Below, in pieces: positions 22,175 through 31,765 of a stretch of DNA of 64,000 nucleotides; the stretch's first letter is position 1, and every line of letters starts with the position of its first letter. A program made the translations under genes and the position numbers. The notes beneath the pieces were generated by a model. The model saw only the letters and a list, made by a program, of their open reading frames with translations. It was not told where the DNA came from and ran no database searches. This stretch comes from Isoetes taiwanensis. Taxonomy: Eukaryota; Streptophyta; Lycopodiopsida; Isoetales; Isoetaceae. The stretch spans positions 12,637,959 to 12,701,958 of the forward strand of contig JAJEKV010000013.1 in assembly GCA_021234155.1 (NCBI GenBank), given 5' to 3'.

Positions 22175-22185
22175 ACCATTACCAT

Positions 22186-22385
22186 TGGTTGTGCGTCCTA
22201 CCTTTACCATTGGTATAGATTACTTGGCAGCGGTCGAAAGGGTCGATCCTTCATTGTTTGATCGTGTCTTCATCTTAAAAGCTGATCTAAAATCTTTATT
22301 AGCGAAAGGCATTTCTCCTTCCAAGATTTTCGTCCACCAGAGTCAAGATGTCTTAACACTTTTCCAAATGGCATCAACGATTTAA
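22186..22385 (+). pseudogene. Kinase-linked last exon, array 2 copy 4
   Basis: Uninterrupted copy of the exon, ending MASTI-stop at 22385; it agrees with copy 2 at the CAG sites that differ in copies 1, 3 and 5. Confidence 0.65.
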
Positions 22386-22983
22386 GTTAAGGTAGGCGGT
22401 ATCAGATCTGTCGAAACAATTTGTTGTTTGGTGTGATAACTACACAAAAAAAAAAAAAAAAAGTTGTATAAGTCTGTTAAAACTCCATTTGTAATAACCC
22501 TTGGGCTGTTACTGCCTTGCAGTTTCCCATTTAGACTACAGCTATTTGTTGGATTTTATACTTTAATAAACTTCCTTGTGTCATTTGCATAATGGGTGTG
22601 TCTTGCAATATGTGGGTATGCATTTTATTATAGTTTTTGCTTCAATTTATATGGTAACGGTGCCGGACATGAGTAGTGGCATATTGCGAGGAACGGAAAA
22701 GTTGCAGATGTAGCGAAATTGTTGTTGTTAGGTGTGTTCAGTTGCCCGAGCATGAGAATTAATTGTGTTGTATTGGAATTTATGCTTTTGTAGATGGCAC
22801 AAATGAATTATGAATCTAAATATTGAAATAACATCCTATGGAAGATAAAGTCATGAGTCAGATCTAGTCGCTTCATCCTGAAATTAAATATGATGCATAT
22901 GGTAGAAAACGAGAATCTTATATAATCATACAAAATTGAATAGATTTTGGAATCATATATTCATGTATGAATTTGAGAATATA

Positions 22984-23477
22984 GAACTCGCCAGTGAGAG
23001 AGAAAAGAGTGATCGAAGGGCTCCCTCGTAGTCGTGCAATGCTTGAGTTGAACTGTATTGAAATATGGAAAATAGGACAATTTATGTAAGCAGGTGAAAG
23101 AGTATATGAAAAGTCATGAGGGCATGTCTCTTGGGAAAGGACATGGCCATTGGAGATATGGATCAATGAGGTGGACCAGCTTATGTGGCTTATGGATAAT
23201 GTGGCAGAATGCATGACGGTTTGTAGGCACGTATAACTTGGGGAACCCATTCTGTTAACACTCCCTCTTATCCGATGCCTATCAGACAATCTTCTATGTT
23301 CAGGCTTTGTCTGCATAAAACGAATTTGTCTTTTGGTAGACGTTTTGTAAGAAAATCTGCTACCATGTCTTCCGTCACAAGAATCTTTTTTCGTACAAAG
23401 TGGTACTGGATCTCAATATGTTTTGATCTAGCATTGATTCTTGGTTGTGTTGCCATGCTTATGCAACTTGTGCATTA
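22984..23477 (-). mobile_element. Ty1/copia 3' end fragment, copy 5
   Basis: RNase H tail at 23268-23456 and LTR starting at about 23262. The LTR interior differs from copies 3 and 4 at 22988-23015, where AGTAGCAGCAGACTGG is replaced by an unrelated run, again on CAG/CTG motifs. Confidence 0.8.
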
Positions 23478-23494
23478 CCATTACCATTGGTTGT

Positions 23495-23689
23495 GCGACC
23501 TACCTTTACCATTGGTATAGATTACTTGGCGCTGGGCGAAAAGGGTCGATCCTTCATTGTTTGATCGTGTCTTCATCTTAAAAGCTGATCTAAAATCTTT
23601 ATTAGCGAAAGGCATTTCTCCTTCCAAGATTTTCGCCCACCGTGAGTCAAGATGTCTTAACACTTTTCCAAATGGCATCAACGATTTAA
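23495..23689 (+). pseudogene. Kinase-linked last exon, array 2 copy 5
   Basis: Last copy of the exon. It differs at GGCGCTGGGCG (clean form GGCAGCGG) and CACCGTGAG (clean form CACCAGAG), which break the frame. Array 2 ends at about 24202, directly against SINE-like repeats. Confidence 0.6.
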
Positions 23690-25399
23690 GTTAAGGTAGG
23701 CGGTATCGATCTGTCTTAAACAATTTGTTGTTTGGTGTGATAACTACACAAAAAAAAAAAGTTGTATAAGTCTGTTAAAACTCCATTTGTAATAACCCTT
23801 GGGCTGTTACTGCCTTGCAGTTTCCCATTTAGACTACAACTATTTGTTGGATTTTATACTTTAATAAACTTCCTTGTGTCATTTGCATAATGGGTGTGTC
23901 TTGCAATATGTGGGTATGCATTTTATTATAGTTTTTGCTTCAATTTATATGGTAACGGTGCCGGGCATGAGTAGTGTCATATTAAGAGGAACGGAAAAGT
24001 TGCGTATGTAGCGAAAATTGTTGTTGTTAGGTGTGTTCGGTTGTCTTAGAGCATGAGAATTAATTGTGTTGTATTGGAATTTATGCTTTTGTAGATGGCA
24101 CAAATGAATTATGAATCTAAATATTGAAATAACATCCTATGGAAGATAAAGTCATGAGTCAGATCTAGTCGCTTCATCCTGAAATTAAATATGATGCATA
24201 TGGGAGTTGGTTACTGGGGTTATACAATGATGATCCCCGACGTGGTAGAACTTAAAAGCCTATACGTGTCCTCCAAGGCAGTAGGATAAGCTAGCTAGTC
24301 TGTACAAGATTAGTCTAGTATGGACCTTAAACAAGCTCTAAAAAATTAATGGGCCATGGATCGACCGCTGTCTTACAGCGCTATGGTGCCTAACTTCCTA
24401 AGGTGGGATTATGTCCTACCTACAAAGTGTGCATGTAAGGCAAAAGTTTTGCCCAATGGATGTGTGGTGAGTTGGTATAGGTCTAGTAATGTAAATGTGC
24501 ATTTGGTCATGGGTTCAAACCTTGCCAATGTGTGTTTATCTTTGGGAGTTGGTTACTGGGGTTATACGATGATGATCCCCGACGTGGTAGAACTTAAAAG
24601 CCTATACGTGTCCTCCACTTTGGCGGCCGCAAGGCAGTAGGATAAGATAGCTAGTCTGTACAAGATTAGTCTAGTATGGACCTTAAACAAGCTCTAAAAA
24701 ATTAATGGGCCATGGATCGACCGCTGTCTTACAGCGCTATGTATAGGCCTAGTAATGCCAAAATAAATGTGCATTTGGTCATGGGTTCAAACTTTGTCAA
24801 TGTGTGTTTATCTTTGGTCATGGGTTCAAACTTTGTCAATGTGTGTTTATCTTTGGGAGTTGGTTACTGGGGTTATACGATGATGATCCCCAACGTGGTA
24901 GAACTTAAAAGCCTATACGTGTCCTCCACTTTGGCTGTAAGCTAGCTAGTCTGTACAAGATTAGTCTAGTATGGACCTTAAACAAGCTCTAAAAAATTAA
25001 TGGGCCATGGATCGACCGCTGTCTTACAGCGCTATGGTGCCTAACTTCCTAAGGTGGGATTATATCCTACCTACAAAGTGTGCATGTAAGGCAAAAGTTT
25101 TGCCCAACGGATGTGTGGTGAGTTGGTATAGGCCTAGTAATGCCAAAATAAATGTGCATTTGGTCATGGGTTCAAATCTTGCCAATGTGTGTTTATCTTT
25201 GGGAGTTAGTTGCTGGGGTTATACGATGATGATCCTCGACGTGGTAGAACTTAAAAGCCTATACGTGTCCACCACTTTGGCCGCCGCAAGGCAGTAGGAT
25301 AAGCTAGCTAGTCTGTACAAGATTAGTCTAGTATAGACCTTAAACAAGCTCTAAAAAATTAATGGACCATGGATCGATCTTTGTCTTCTGGCTATATGG

Positions 25400-26224
25400 C
25401 GGGTCTTTTGGCTCGAAAATCGGGTCTTGGCACCGAAAATCGCTTAAGCGATTTTAAGCGATTTTCCCGCCTGAAAAGGCCCCGCCGGAAACCACAAGTC
25501 ATATTTACAGTAGCAGCAATGAATTATACGGGTATTCAGCATCAATTTAGGATCAAAGAGATAATCTGAAGGATAAAAAGCTTGGATTCAAGTAGAAATG
25601 GGCCGAAACGGCTTTGGAAGAGTCGATTTTGAGGCGAAAGTGCCAGATTAAGAATGATTGATTGTTCTGTAGTGTGTACTGGATTTCTCTGAAAATCTAC
25701 AAAAACATGGGAAAACAGGGATGATGTGAGCAAAACCGACGGTATGCAAAGAAAGAGCCGATTTGTATTGCTAAAGGGCCGATTAAGGACCGAGGAGGAT
25801 CGATTTGCCTAGGAATCATAGAATCGTAGAGACTTTTACACCGATTTTGGAGCTATCGACCGGGCTCGATTCAAAGGAAAACAGGCCGAAATTGCTTAAG
25901 AAGAGCCGAAATTGGATTGGGCATGGTCGATTTGGCTTGGAAACGCCCAATTTGGAAAATCGATGCTAGAAACATGCCGCGGCGTTGCTTTTCTAGAGCC
26001 ACCCTTCTCGCGGTCGTTGTCGCCGTTCTTTGTGGTTTAATTGTGGCCCGATGATCGCATTTTTCGGCGACGGAAGCAAAAATCGCTTAAGCGATTTTCA
26101 CTTTCGCCTTTTGAAAATCGCTAAAGTGATTTTTCGCCAAATTTGAAAATCGCTTAGCGATTTTCCCAAATTCGCTTTCAGCGATTTTGGTCCGCTAGAC
26201 CCCGATTTGAGCCAAAAAGGCACC
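25400..26224. mobile_element. 825-bp non-autonomous TIR element rich in AATCGCTTAAGCGATT palindromes
   Basis: This insert splits a SINE-like unit. Its left end (from 25400, CGGGTCTTTTGGCTCGAAAA) and the reverse complement of its right end (from 26224, CGGTGCCTTTTTGGCTCAAA) align over about 45 bp with mismatches, ending in AAAATCGCT. Flanks GCTATATGG (25391-25399) and GCTATGGTG (26225-26233) resemble a degraded 9-bp target duplication; other units show the empty site GCTATGGTG. Nine-bp duplications and long TIRs point to a Mutator-like element, but this is tentative. No transposase is encoded. Confidence 0.6.
25436..26190. repeat. Perfect 20-bp palindromes and half-sites inside the TIR element
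   Basis: AAAATCGCTTAAGCGATTTT occurs exactly at 25436-25455 and 26079-26098. Diverged hairpins AAAATCGCTAAAGTGATTTT and AAAATCGCTTAGCGATTTT lie near 26113 and 26142, and a CGCTTTCAGCGATTTT-type copy lies near 26172. They cluster near both ends of the element. Confidence 0.85.
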
Positions 26225-26379
26225 GCTATGGTGCCTAACTTCCTAAGGTGGGATTATATCCTACCTACAAAGTGTGCATGTAAGGCAAAAATTTTGCCCA
26301 ACGGATGTGTGGTGAGTTGGTATAGGCCTAGTAATGCCAAAATAAATGTGCCTTATATTATCTAAAAGGACAAAAAAGG

Positions 26380-26850
26380 TAGTCACATCCCCTAGAAAAT
26401 CCCCAATTGAGGAACTGGGGGACTCGAGAGAAATGGGTTATTTTCTTTGCAATAGGGAATTCTTGAACAAAAGGGTATATCGTATGGGGGGAGATTAGTA
26501 GAAATGGGGGATTATTGTACAGAAAGGGCATATCCGAATGGGGGAATTAATAGAAATAGGGGATTACAAATGCACATTGGGGTATTTTGAAGAAAGGGGG
26601 ATTGAGTCAAAAGAAAATTTGCTAACGGTTTGGGGTACTTTCAAGAAAAGGGGACTGGTTCAAAAAGGGAATTTGCAAATGGACTGGGGTATTTTTAAGA
26701 AAGGGGGATTGGTTCAAAAGCGAATTTGCAAATGGATTGGAGTATCTCCAAATAAAAGAGGATTGAATGAAAGGGGAATTACCAAACAAACAGAGAATTG
26801 CAATAAATACCAGGGTATTTTCAAGGAAAAGGGTATTTTCAATTAAAAAT
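26380..26850. repeat. G-rich minisatellite, about 57-bp period
   Basis: Units of the type GGGGTATTTT(G/T)AAGAAAGGGGG, ATTG(G/A)(T/G)TCAAAA, then GAATTTGCAAATGGA repeat from about 26570 to 26770, with looser copies on both sides. The plus strand is strikingly purine- and G-rich. The 102-residue open frame across it is repetitive and probably not a protein. Confidence 0.7.
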
Positions 26851-26872
26851 AATTTCAAAATACCATCTACTT

Positions 26873-27262
26873 TCAAAATATTGAATGGTCATATGTAAGT
26901 GGTCGGATCAGCTCATAAGCCAGAACCTTACCTTCATGATGTGGAATAGGAATGAATTTCTGGACTAAACAGTTGATAAACTCTGTCTTCCTCATCCAAA
27001 GAGGAATCCATGCTTCTGTGAGTGGCTCCTTACCATGTAGGGAGAAGCACACTGCAATGTAATAGCTCTTGAGCTCTCCTTCACACTCATGGACAAATAT
27101 TGACGTTATGGTGCACTTGGAGTCCTCTGTTGACACATAATCTCCTTCTTTGTAAACAATACCATTGTAAAATACTTTGTTGAACTTGAAAGCCTTCCTT
27201 TGCATAAGAGTTTTATCATGCAAGCCATTCAACACCATCACACCACTCAAGTCGATTATCAA
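26873..27262 (-). CDS. Uncharacterised 129-residue open frame
   Basis: A single minus-strand frame contains FNKVFYNGIVYKEGDYVSTE, then CTITSIFVHECEGELKSYYI and ELIRPLTYDHS. The composition is protein-like rather than repeat-like, and the YKEGDYV pattern resembles the start of BAH- or Tudor-like beta folds found in the C-terminal parts of plant transposase-derived proteins. I cannot assign a family. It sits alone between a minisatellite and unassigned DNA, so it is more likely a remnant than a complete gene. Confidence 0.35.
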   Translation of the reverse strand: MIIDLSGVMVLNGLHDKTLMQRKAFKFNKVFYNGIVYKEGDYVSTEDSKCTITSIFVHECEGELKSYYIAVCFSLHGKEPLTEAWIPLWMRKTEFINCLVQKFIPIPHHEGKVLAYELIRPLTYDHSIF

Positions 27263-27269
27263 GTCGACT

Positions 27270-27782
27270 AGACCAAGCTTACTAGACCCAGTAAAGAAAG
27301 GCGACGGTAAATAAACTCAGGAATATGGGACCAATTATTAAATCTTTTGAGTAATTGATCCTTTCCATGGAAGTTATTTGGAACCCATGGTGGTGCCTAT
27401 TGGGAACCAGACCTGTGGAAAACATCTTCGTCAAACCTATAACCCCATAGCAAAGCACTCAACGCCCATGGCAATGGGTATTGCCCGGTGTTTTACTCAG
27501 ACCATGCGTTCCCCTGAGGTTTGTAAACCCATGGCTCTAAATATGATACAGGTAGCCTTAACCGATTTTGGCAAAGGGGACTTTCTCCCCAGGCCATAAA
27601 TGATTATGAAGCATTGGTCTTAGACCCATAGTTTCTAAGAGAAATAGGAGATAAGCTTTATGATTAAATTAATAGACTATGAGAATGCATATCTAGGGGG
27701 TTTGAAAATTCTGAGTGGGACCATGCCCAACTAACTGCCATATGCAGGATCTCCAAACAGAATTATTTCCTTAAGCATAACT
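27270..27782. other. Unassigned spacer
   Basis: No gene or element is recognised. A 73-residue open frame (27378-27599) has no recognisable features. Confidence 0.4.
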
Positions 27783-28040
27783 GGTGTATATTCACACGGG
27801 GGGTTACTCCGGGCATCGAGAGCTGTCGGATGGGCATATTTGGCCTTTATTCCTTGATCTGGACCGTACACTCGTTTGTGGGGTATGCATGTACAAGTTT
27901 TTGTATACTGTATATTGAGATTTGTAAAATACTATAAAGTTTGAGAGAATGAACTTAATGGTGTTAATTTTATACATGTATTGTAAATATATTTTGGGGG
28001 CTCTCGCTGTCCTACGTAACCCCTCGTGTGAATATGCACC
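27783..28040. mobile_element. 258-bp MITE with about 45-bp terminal inverted repeats
   Basis: The left end GGTGTATATTCACACGGGGG and the reverse complement of the right end GGTGCATATTCACACGAGGG match and continue into GTTAC...AGCGAGAGC with a few differences. The interior is AT-rich and non-coding. No convincing target duplication is visible at these borders, so the superfamily is unassigned. Confidence 0.7.
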
Positions 28041-28815
28041 CAAACCAAAAGGGGTTTAAGGGGGATTTTAATTAAAATGTGTTAAATGCAATGGTTTGTA
28101 TTAATAATGTTAATGGTAGTTGTGTGTTGATTATTATATTAAAAAAAAATTTGGGCCCTTCGGGCCCTAACTAACGCAAACATAGGTAAATAAAGCCGTA
28201 CCACTAGTTCAACAAAATCAACTATCAAAATAAATACCCCCTTCTATTGTAAAGGGCACATTGTGATGCATATGCTAGTGCATATGGTAACATGTGCTGG
28301 TATCAATGCAAGCCTGTTTTACCATGGCAAGCATTCATAAGCTTATGCATTCATAAGCATATGGCATATGGAAAACAAATTTAATTCTACAAAGAGGGAG
28401 CATGAATACAAAAGAAATGGCAATCATAACCGACATTGGCATCCACAAATAAGAATATTCATAGGATCAATAAATCATCCCCGAGCTGCTAAGATTGCAA
28501 ATTCTTCTCTGGAAAAACCACATTATGGCAATGTCACAGTAGTTTTATAACAAAGTTGGGCAATCCTAATGGTTGTTTCTAGAAGCACATAATCTGTAAC
28601 ATCTGGTGCAAGATCTCCAACAAATATGGAATGATGTGGACCAGAATCACCACGCCTGTCCCCTATGCCAAAAGATGGCCAGTTCAACCGAAAAAGTTAT
28701 TCACAATTTGGCATTGGCATTCCATTATAAGTCTGAAGCACTTTCTCTCCTCCAGAATGGGTTAAACCTTGCTGAATGATTGATTTGTTTCAACAAGGCT
28801 TCCACATGCCCCAAT
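28041..28815. other. Unassigned AT-rich spacer
   Basis: No coding region is recognised. Simple features only: a GGGCCCTTCGGGCCC hairpin near 28154 and a run of TGCATATG(G/C)-like motifs (28266-28370). Confidence 0.4.
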
Positions 28816-28965
28816 TTATCGAATTAGATGGTCTGACAAGAGAGAAACAGAATCTAATGAATTATAAACCATCAAACTGTACACCTGCCTGCTGACTTCC
28901 AGGTCTTGAAGTTTTGTGCACTCTTGAAGAAGGCCCAAAACAGTGTGTTTGGGTATAGGCATACC
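28816..28965 (-). pseudogene. PPR protein fragment
   Basis: The minus-strand residues HTVLGLLQECTKLQDLEVSR followed by QVYSLMVYNSLDSVSLLSDH match the first repeats of plant PLS-type pentatricopeptide proteins (compare the usual T-x-x-x-LLxACxxLxxLxxGRxVHxxI pattern). Such proteins bind organellar RNA. Only about 45 residues are recognisable; upstream residues of the frame do not fit. It is a fragment next to a truncated KEA-like gene. Confidence 0.55.
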
Positions 28966-29281
28966 TGCTGCTGCATCATCTTTGAGGACATGATTGCCTG
29001 GTGCAACCACACTTGGTTGCTCAGTCCTTAGCAATCTCTGTTGATAACAACAAACAGACATTCTAACTTGAACAAAATTGTACAGAAAAAAAATGCACCC
29101 ACGATGAAAATATCTAGCATTATAAAGTGCCCTACCTAGATGAGGCACTTGACACAAAAACAACAGAAGGCGTAAAAAAAAAACCCGGCCGAAATCTTTG
29201 TCTCATAACCATCCATCGGGTCAGCTGCATTGGATGGCCAAGTATAGAAGCATTAAAAATGCAAAAAAGATTTGCAGCAAC

Positions 29282-29334
29282 CTGTTGTTCAGCCACACTA
29301 TTATTGAAGCTGCTCCCAACTTCCCTTCCCGTTC
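29282..29334 (-). CDS. KEA-like antiporter, exon 2
   Basis: Read on the minus strand, the exon starts after GGCAG (acceptor) and ends at CAG before GTTGCTGC (donor). It encodes GTGREVGSSFNNSVAEQQ in phase with exon 1 across a split glycine codon. SFNNSVA(E/D)QQ is a hallmark of the N-terminal region of plant KEA4/5/6 K+/H+ antiporters. No following exon with the expected transmembrane CPA2 domain is found below 29280. Confidence 0.75.
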
Positions 29335-29399
29335 CTGCCATGCATAAAAAGATAGAGATACAAGGTTTGACCATGTTTAAAGCACAATCTACTGCATAC

Positions 29400-29676
29400 C
29401 CTCTTGTGGATCCTTCTCTGGAAACTCTTTCTCCAGGACTCTGTCAATCATGTCTGCAAGAGTTCCTTCTTTTGTGGTTGATGAGGTAGCGTCTGTTAAT
29501 AATGGAATGCTGGGCTCTTCTTTATCTCCATCTAGTAGAACCAGATTTTCTGCAGCTACTGTGGCTGCGGATCTTGTAAAATACATTATTGGCAAGAAGA
29601 ACAACAAAAGAAGACTTGCACGTCTTTTGCTTGTCGTATGTCTCTTCCTCGCAAAAAGAATAATCATTGGTGCCAT
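29400..29676 (-). CDS. KEA4/5/6-like K+ efflux antiporter, exon 1 (truncated gene)
   Basis: A minus-strand exon starts at an ATG (29676). It has an N-terminal basic stretch and a hydrophobic segment (ASLLLLFFLPIMYF) consistent with a signal peptide or anchor, followed by EGTLADMIDRVLEKEFPEKD, which matches the conserved lumenal N-terminal region of plant KEA4/5/6. It ends at a donor (GAGG-GTATGC), and exon 2 continues at 29334. Together the two exons give about 110 residues against roughly 570-600 for the family. These antiporters work in endomembrane K+ and pH balance. Here the transport domain is absent, so this is a duplicated gene piece or a gene cut by rearrangement. The family call is from clear motif identity. 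Confidence 0.75.
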
Positions 29677-29739
29677 AACTTGCTCCGTGGTTATTCCAAA
29701 ATCTATCCTATAGGATGGCTACTGCATCATCTCTTTTCA

Positions 29740-30570
29740 AAGCAAGTCCCATAAATTTCAGGACCAGCAAAGCGGAAAGCATTCCTAATCAGAAAAAATA
29801 GATCCCCTGCCAATCAAATTTGCTGGTGCATGAATGAAGCATGCCCTATGACGAATTACTGTTACCTTGAAAGCTGCTACATCACTCAGATCCAATGAAA
29901 TGGGGACATCCATATAATGCACTGATCCAAATCGAAGTTGAATGATACAGACCATGGAGAGGACAAGGAAAAATGTGCCAACAATGGAGCCAATGGCTGA
30001 ACAACAATAAGAAGCAACTGAATGAAAGCAGTTCGAAGAAAAGAAGATATTTTTGTTTTTATCTTTTCCTGTGCGCACACTGTATACAGGTTGGTGTTGC
30101 CCTGTCCTAAGCTGAAGATGGTGCAACCTATCCTAAGCTGCTTGCAAGAGTTTGTATAAACTAGATTGCAAGTTAAAAAACATCCATCATTACAACCACA
30201 CTTTTCAAGTCCAAAATAGCCCAAGCCCAGTCCTGAACCTGCAAAGCCTGGCTGCCTGCAAAGCTCTTAGCTTGCAACAAGATAGCCTAGCTGCCTGCAT
30301 GCAAACTCTTGGATGTCCTTGTTATTAATGCAAACTGGAAAATGGAACAAAAGGAAGTTATAGACGCCATGCTAGTTTTACCTGCCGATAGAAAATGTTT
30401 ATCAGCAGAAACTTCAATAAGAATAATTGGAAGGTAACACACTTTCCTGTCTCCACAGCCAAGGCACCAAGAACAACAAGCATAGCCCATATGGATGACC
30501 CCACATTCTCTAAATCTTTCAATATTCTCTAAATATTTCAGAAAATTGCAAATAGGCAAGCAGCTCACCA
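29740..30570 (-). other. Intron-like region with possible small exons
   Basis: Minus-strand frames here (for example 29785-30126, with a hydrophobic IGSIVGTFFLVLSMVCIIQL) and an acceptor/donor-framed piece near 30372-30450 could be exons of the gene that starts at 30809. None is recognised, and the frames are weak. Confidence 0.25.
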
Positions 30571-30571
30571 A

Positions 30572-30809
30572 GAACAAGGGGGGCAATAGTCGCCAATGAA
30601 GGTTCTATCAAGCCATTGTGGCGCCTTAGCACCAGGAAACCAAAGGGTCTGTCTGAAGTGATGGTTTTTGCAGGCGTGAATGCAAATTTCTGCCCTTTTT
30701 TACCCTCACATCTACCATAAAATCTTTTGAAGGGCCGAACCGAACCGCTGTTAATAAAGTATTTGAAGCTTTGCCGGAACAGAGGGAGGAAGAGGGGCCA
30801 GTCCGCCAT
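30572..30809 (-). CDS. Candidate first exon of an unrecognised gene
   Basis: A minus-strand frame starts MADWPLFLPLFRQSFKYFIN and ends near LATIAPLVLG at a good donor (CTTG-GTGAGC, about 30571). It includes FAFTPAKTITSDRPFGFLVL. I do not recognise the family. Splice-site placement and protein-like composition support a real exon; the ATG is the first in frame. The region just below it may hold later exons. Confidence 0.35.
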
Positions 30810-31004
30810 AGAACACTAAAGAACCCTAAAATATATTACTCGAGACTTGCATGTTCAATTCGGAATAATATTCCAACATTCATAGGTGACCATTGGAAAA
30901 TGCCCCAAAAATCAAGGGTCCAAAAGGGCGACTCTAGAAATACTATTTAGTACACCCTATCCGGATAAGGGTTAGTTCAAAGTGAAGAGATATAATCCTG
31001 GGCA

Positions 31005-31240
31005 AATACGCTACTTTGCGCCACCTAATGCATCCATCTACAACAATCAGGAGTTAGATATCAGCGATCCCTTTCACAGCTTATGTACAGACGTCCTACA
31101 TTACCAATCACAAGGGGAGGTACTGGTTTTAGGGGATTTTAACTCAAGAACAAAGTTGCAAAAATCCAAGGTATTTGAGGATCTTTCGGATATGCAAATT
31201 AATGAAATAGATGATCCATTGTTCCACGAGATGCTCGGAT
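31005..31240 (+). pseudogene. LINE 2 endonuclease remnant
   Basis: The frame contains SDPFHSLCTDVLHYQSQGEV and LVLGDFNSRTKLQKSKVFED, including the GDFN motif of APE endonucleases. It stops at about 31241, after which the match to LINE 1 continues in other frames with many stops up to 31765. Confidence 0.7.
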
Positions 31241-31765
31241 GACAAGATGTCTAATCACATGGGTGAGCTTTTTCTTCAGTTTGTACGGTAAAGCCAACCG
31301 AGAATTTTGAATGGGCTTAGTAAATTCCCGGACTGGGAAACATACATGTATGAATCATGCGGGGGCCAAGACGGTTCGATTACATGCTTGCAAATAATTT
31401 GGAGTCTGGTTCAAGACTCCGGTAAAGATTGGTGACAAACTACCCGAATCAGATCACTTGCCTATGTTTGTAGCGCTTAAATCCTGCATGAAAACCGATT
31501 TCCAAGAACCATTATTCTCGTCCCCAAGTCAAGATTGATTACAAACTGCGCAAACCATATCAAACTCATTATAGAGACAATGCTCACAAATGCTAATTGG
31601 TCCGCAAACATGAGAGACAGATGCAATGCTCTTTGCTAACATGATATTGAGGTCGCAGGAAACATTTTTGGATACACCAAAAAGCATACAAAAGGCAGGC
31701 CCTGCAACGCATGGTGGGATCTTGAATGTAAGGAAGCAAGAGCAAGGCTACCAAAGAGCTGCATT

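Larger units (their letters stand above)
13310..24202. repeat. Tandem array 2: five units of about 1.30 kb, inverted relative to array 1
   Basis: The anchor AAAGAGTATATGA recurs at 13310, 14870, 16425, 21794 and 23096. After subtracting a 250-bp MITE from units 1 and 2 and a 4.06-kb LINE from unit 3, all spacings are close to 1300 bp. Each unit holds a Ty1/copia 3' end (minus strand), then the kinase-linked last exon (plus strand), then spacer matching array 1 positions about 1380-1909 in reverse. The kinase-derived part therefore runs opposite to array 1. Copies are almost identical except at CAG, CTG and CCG sites (see findings). Confidence 0.9.
24202..26350 (+). repeat. Tandem tRNA-derived SINE-like units, about 311-345 bp
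   Basis: The anchor GGGAGTTGGTTACTGGGG starts at 24202, 24544, 24855 and 25200 (one variant). Each complete unit contains GTGAGTTGGTATAGG (A-box-like; compare AGTTGGTAGAG of tRNAs) and, about 45 bp on, GGTCATGGGTTCAAACC (B-box-like GGTTCAAACC at 24512-24521). Unit 3 lost part of its body and duplicated a 38-bp piece including the B box. The last unit is interrupted by a TIR element at 25400-26224 and is truncated at about 26350. Tandem arrangement is unusual for SINEs. Confidence 0.65.

Noticed and set aside
24202-25390. CRISPR-like array
   Set aside because: Repeats are over 300 bp without unique spacers, and the sequence is a plant nuclear genome.
24202-26350. Possible tRNA genes
   Set aside because: A- and B-box-like motifs are present, but no cloverleaf with an acceptor stem or anticodon loop can be drawn; SINE-like origin fits better.
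28368-28550. Small 60-residue frame near the MITE
   Set aside because: No domain, no promoter context, and AT-rich surroundings.
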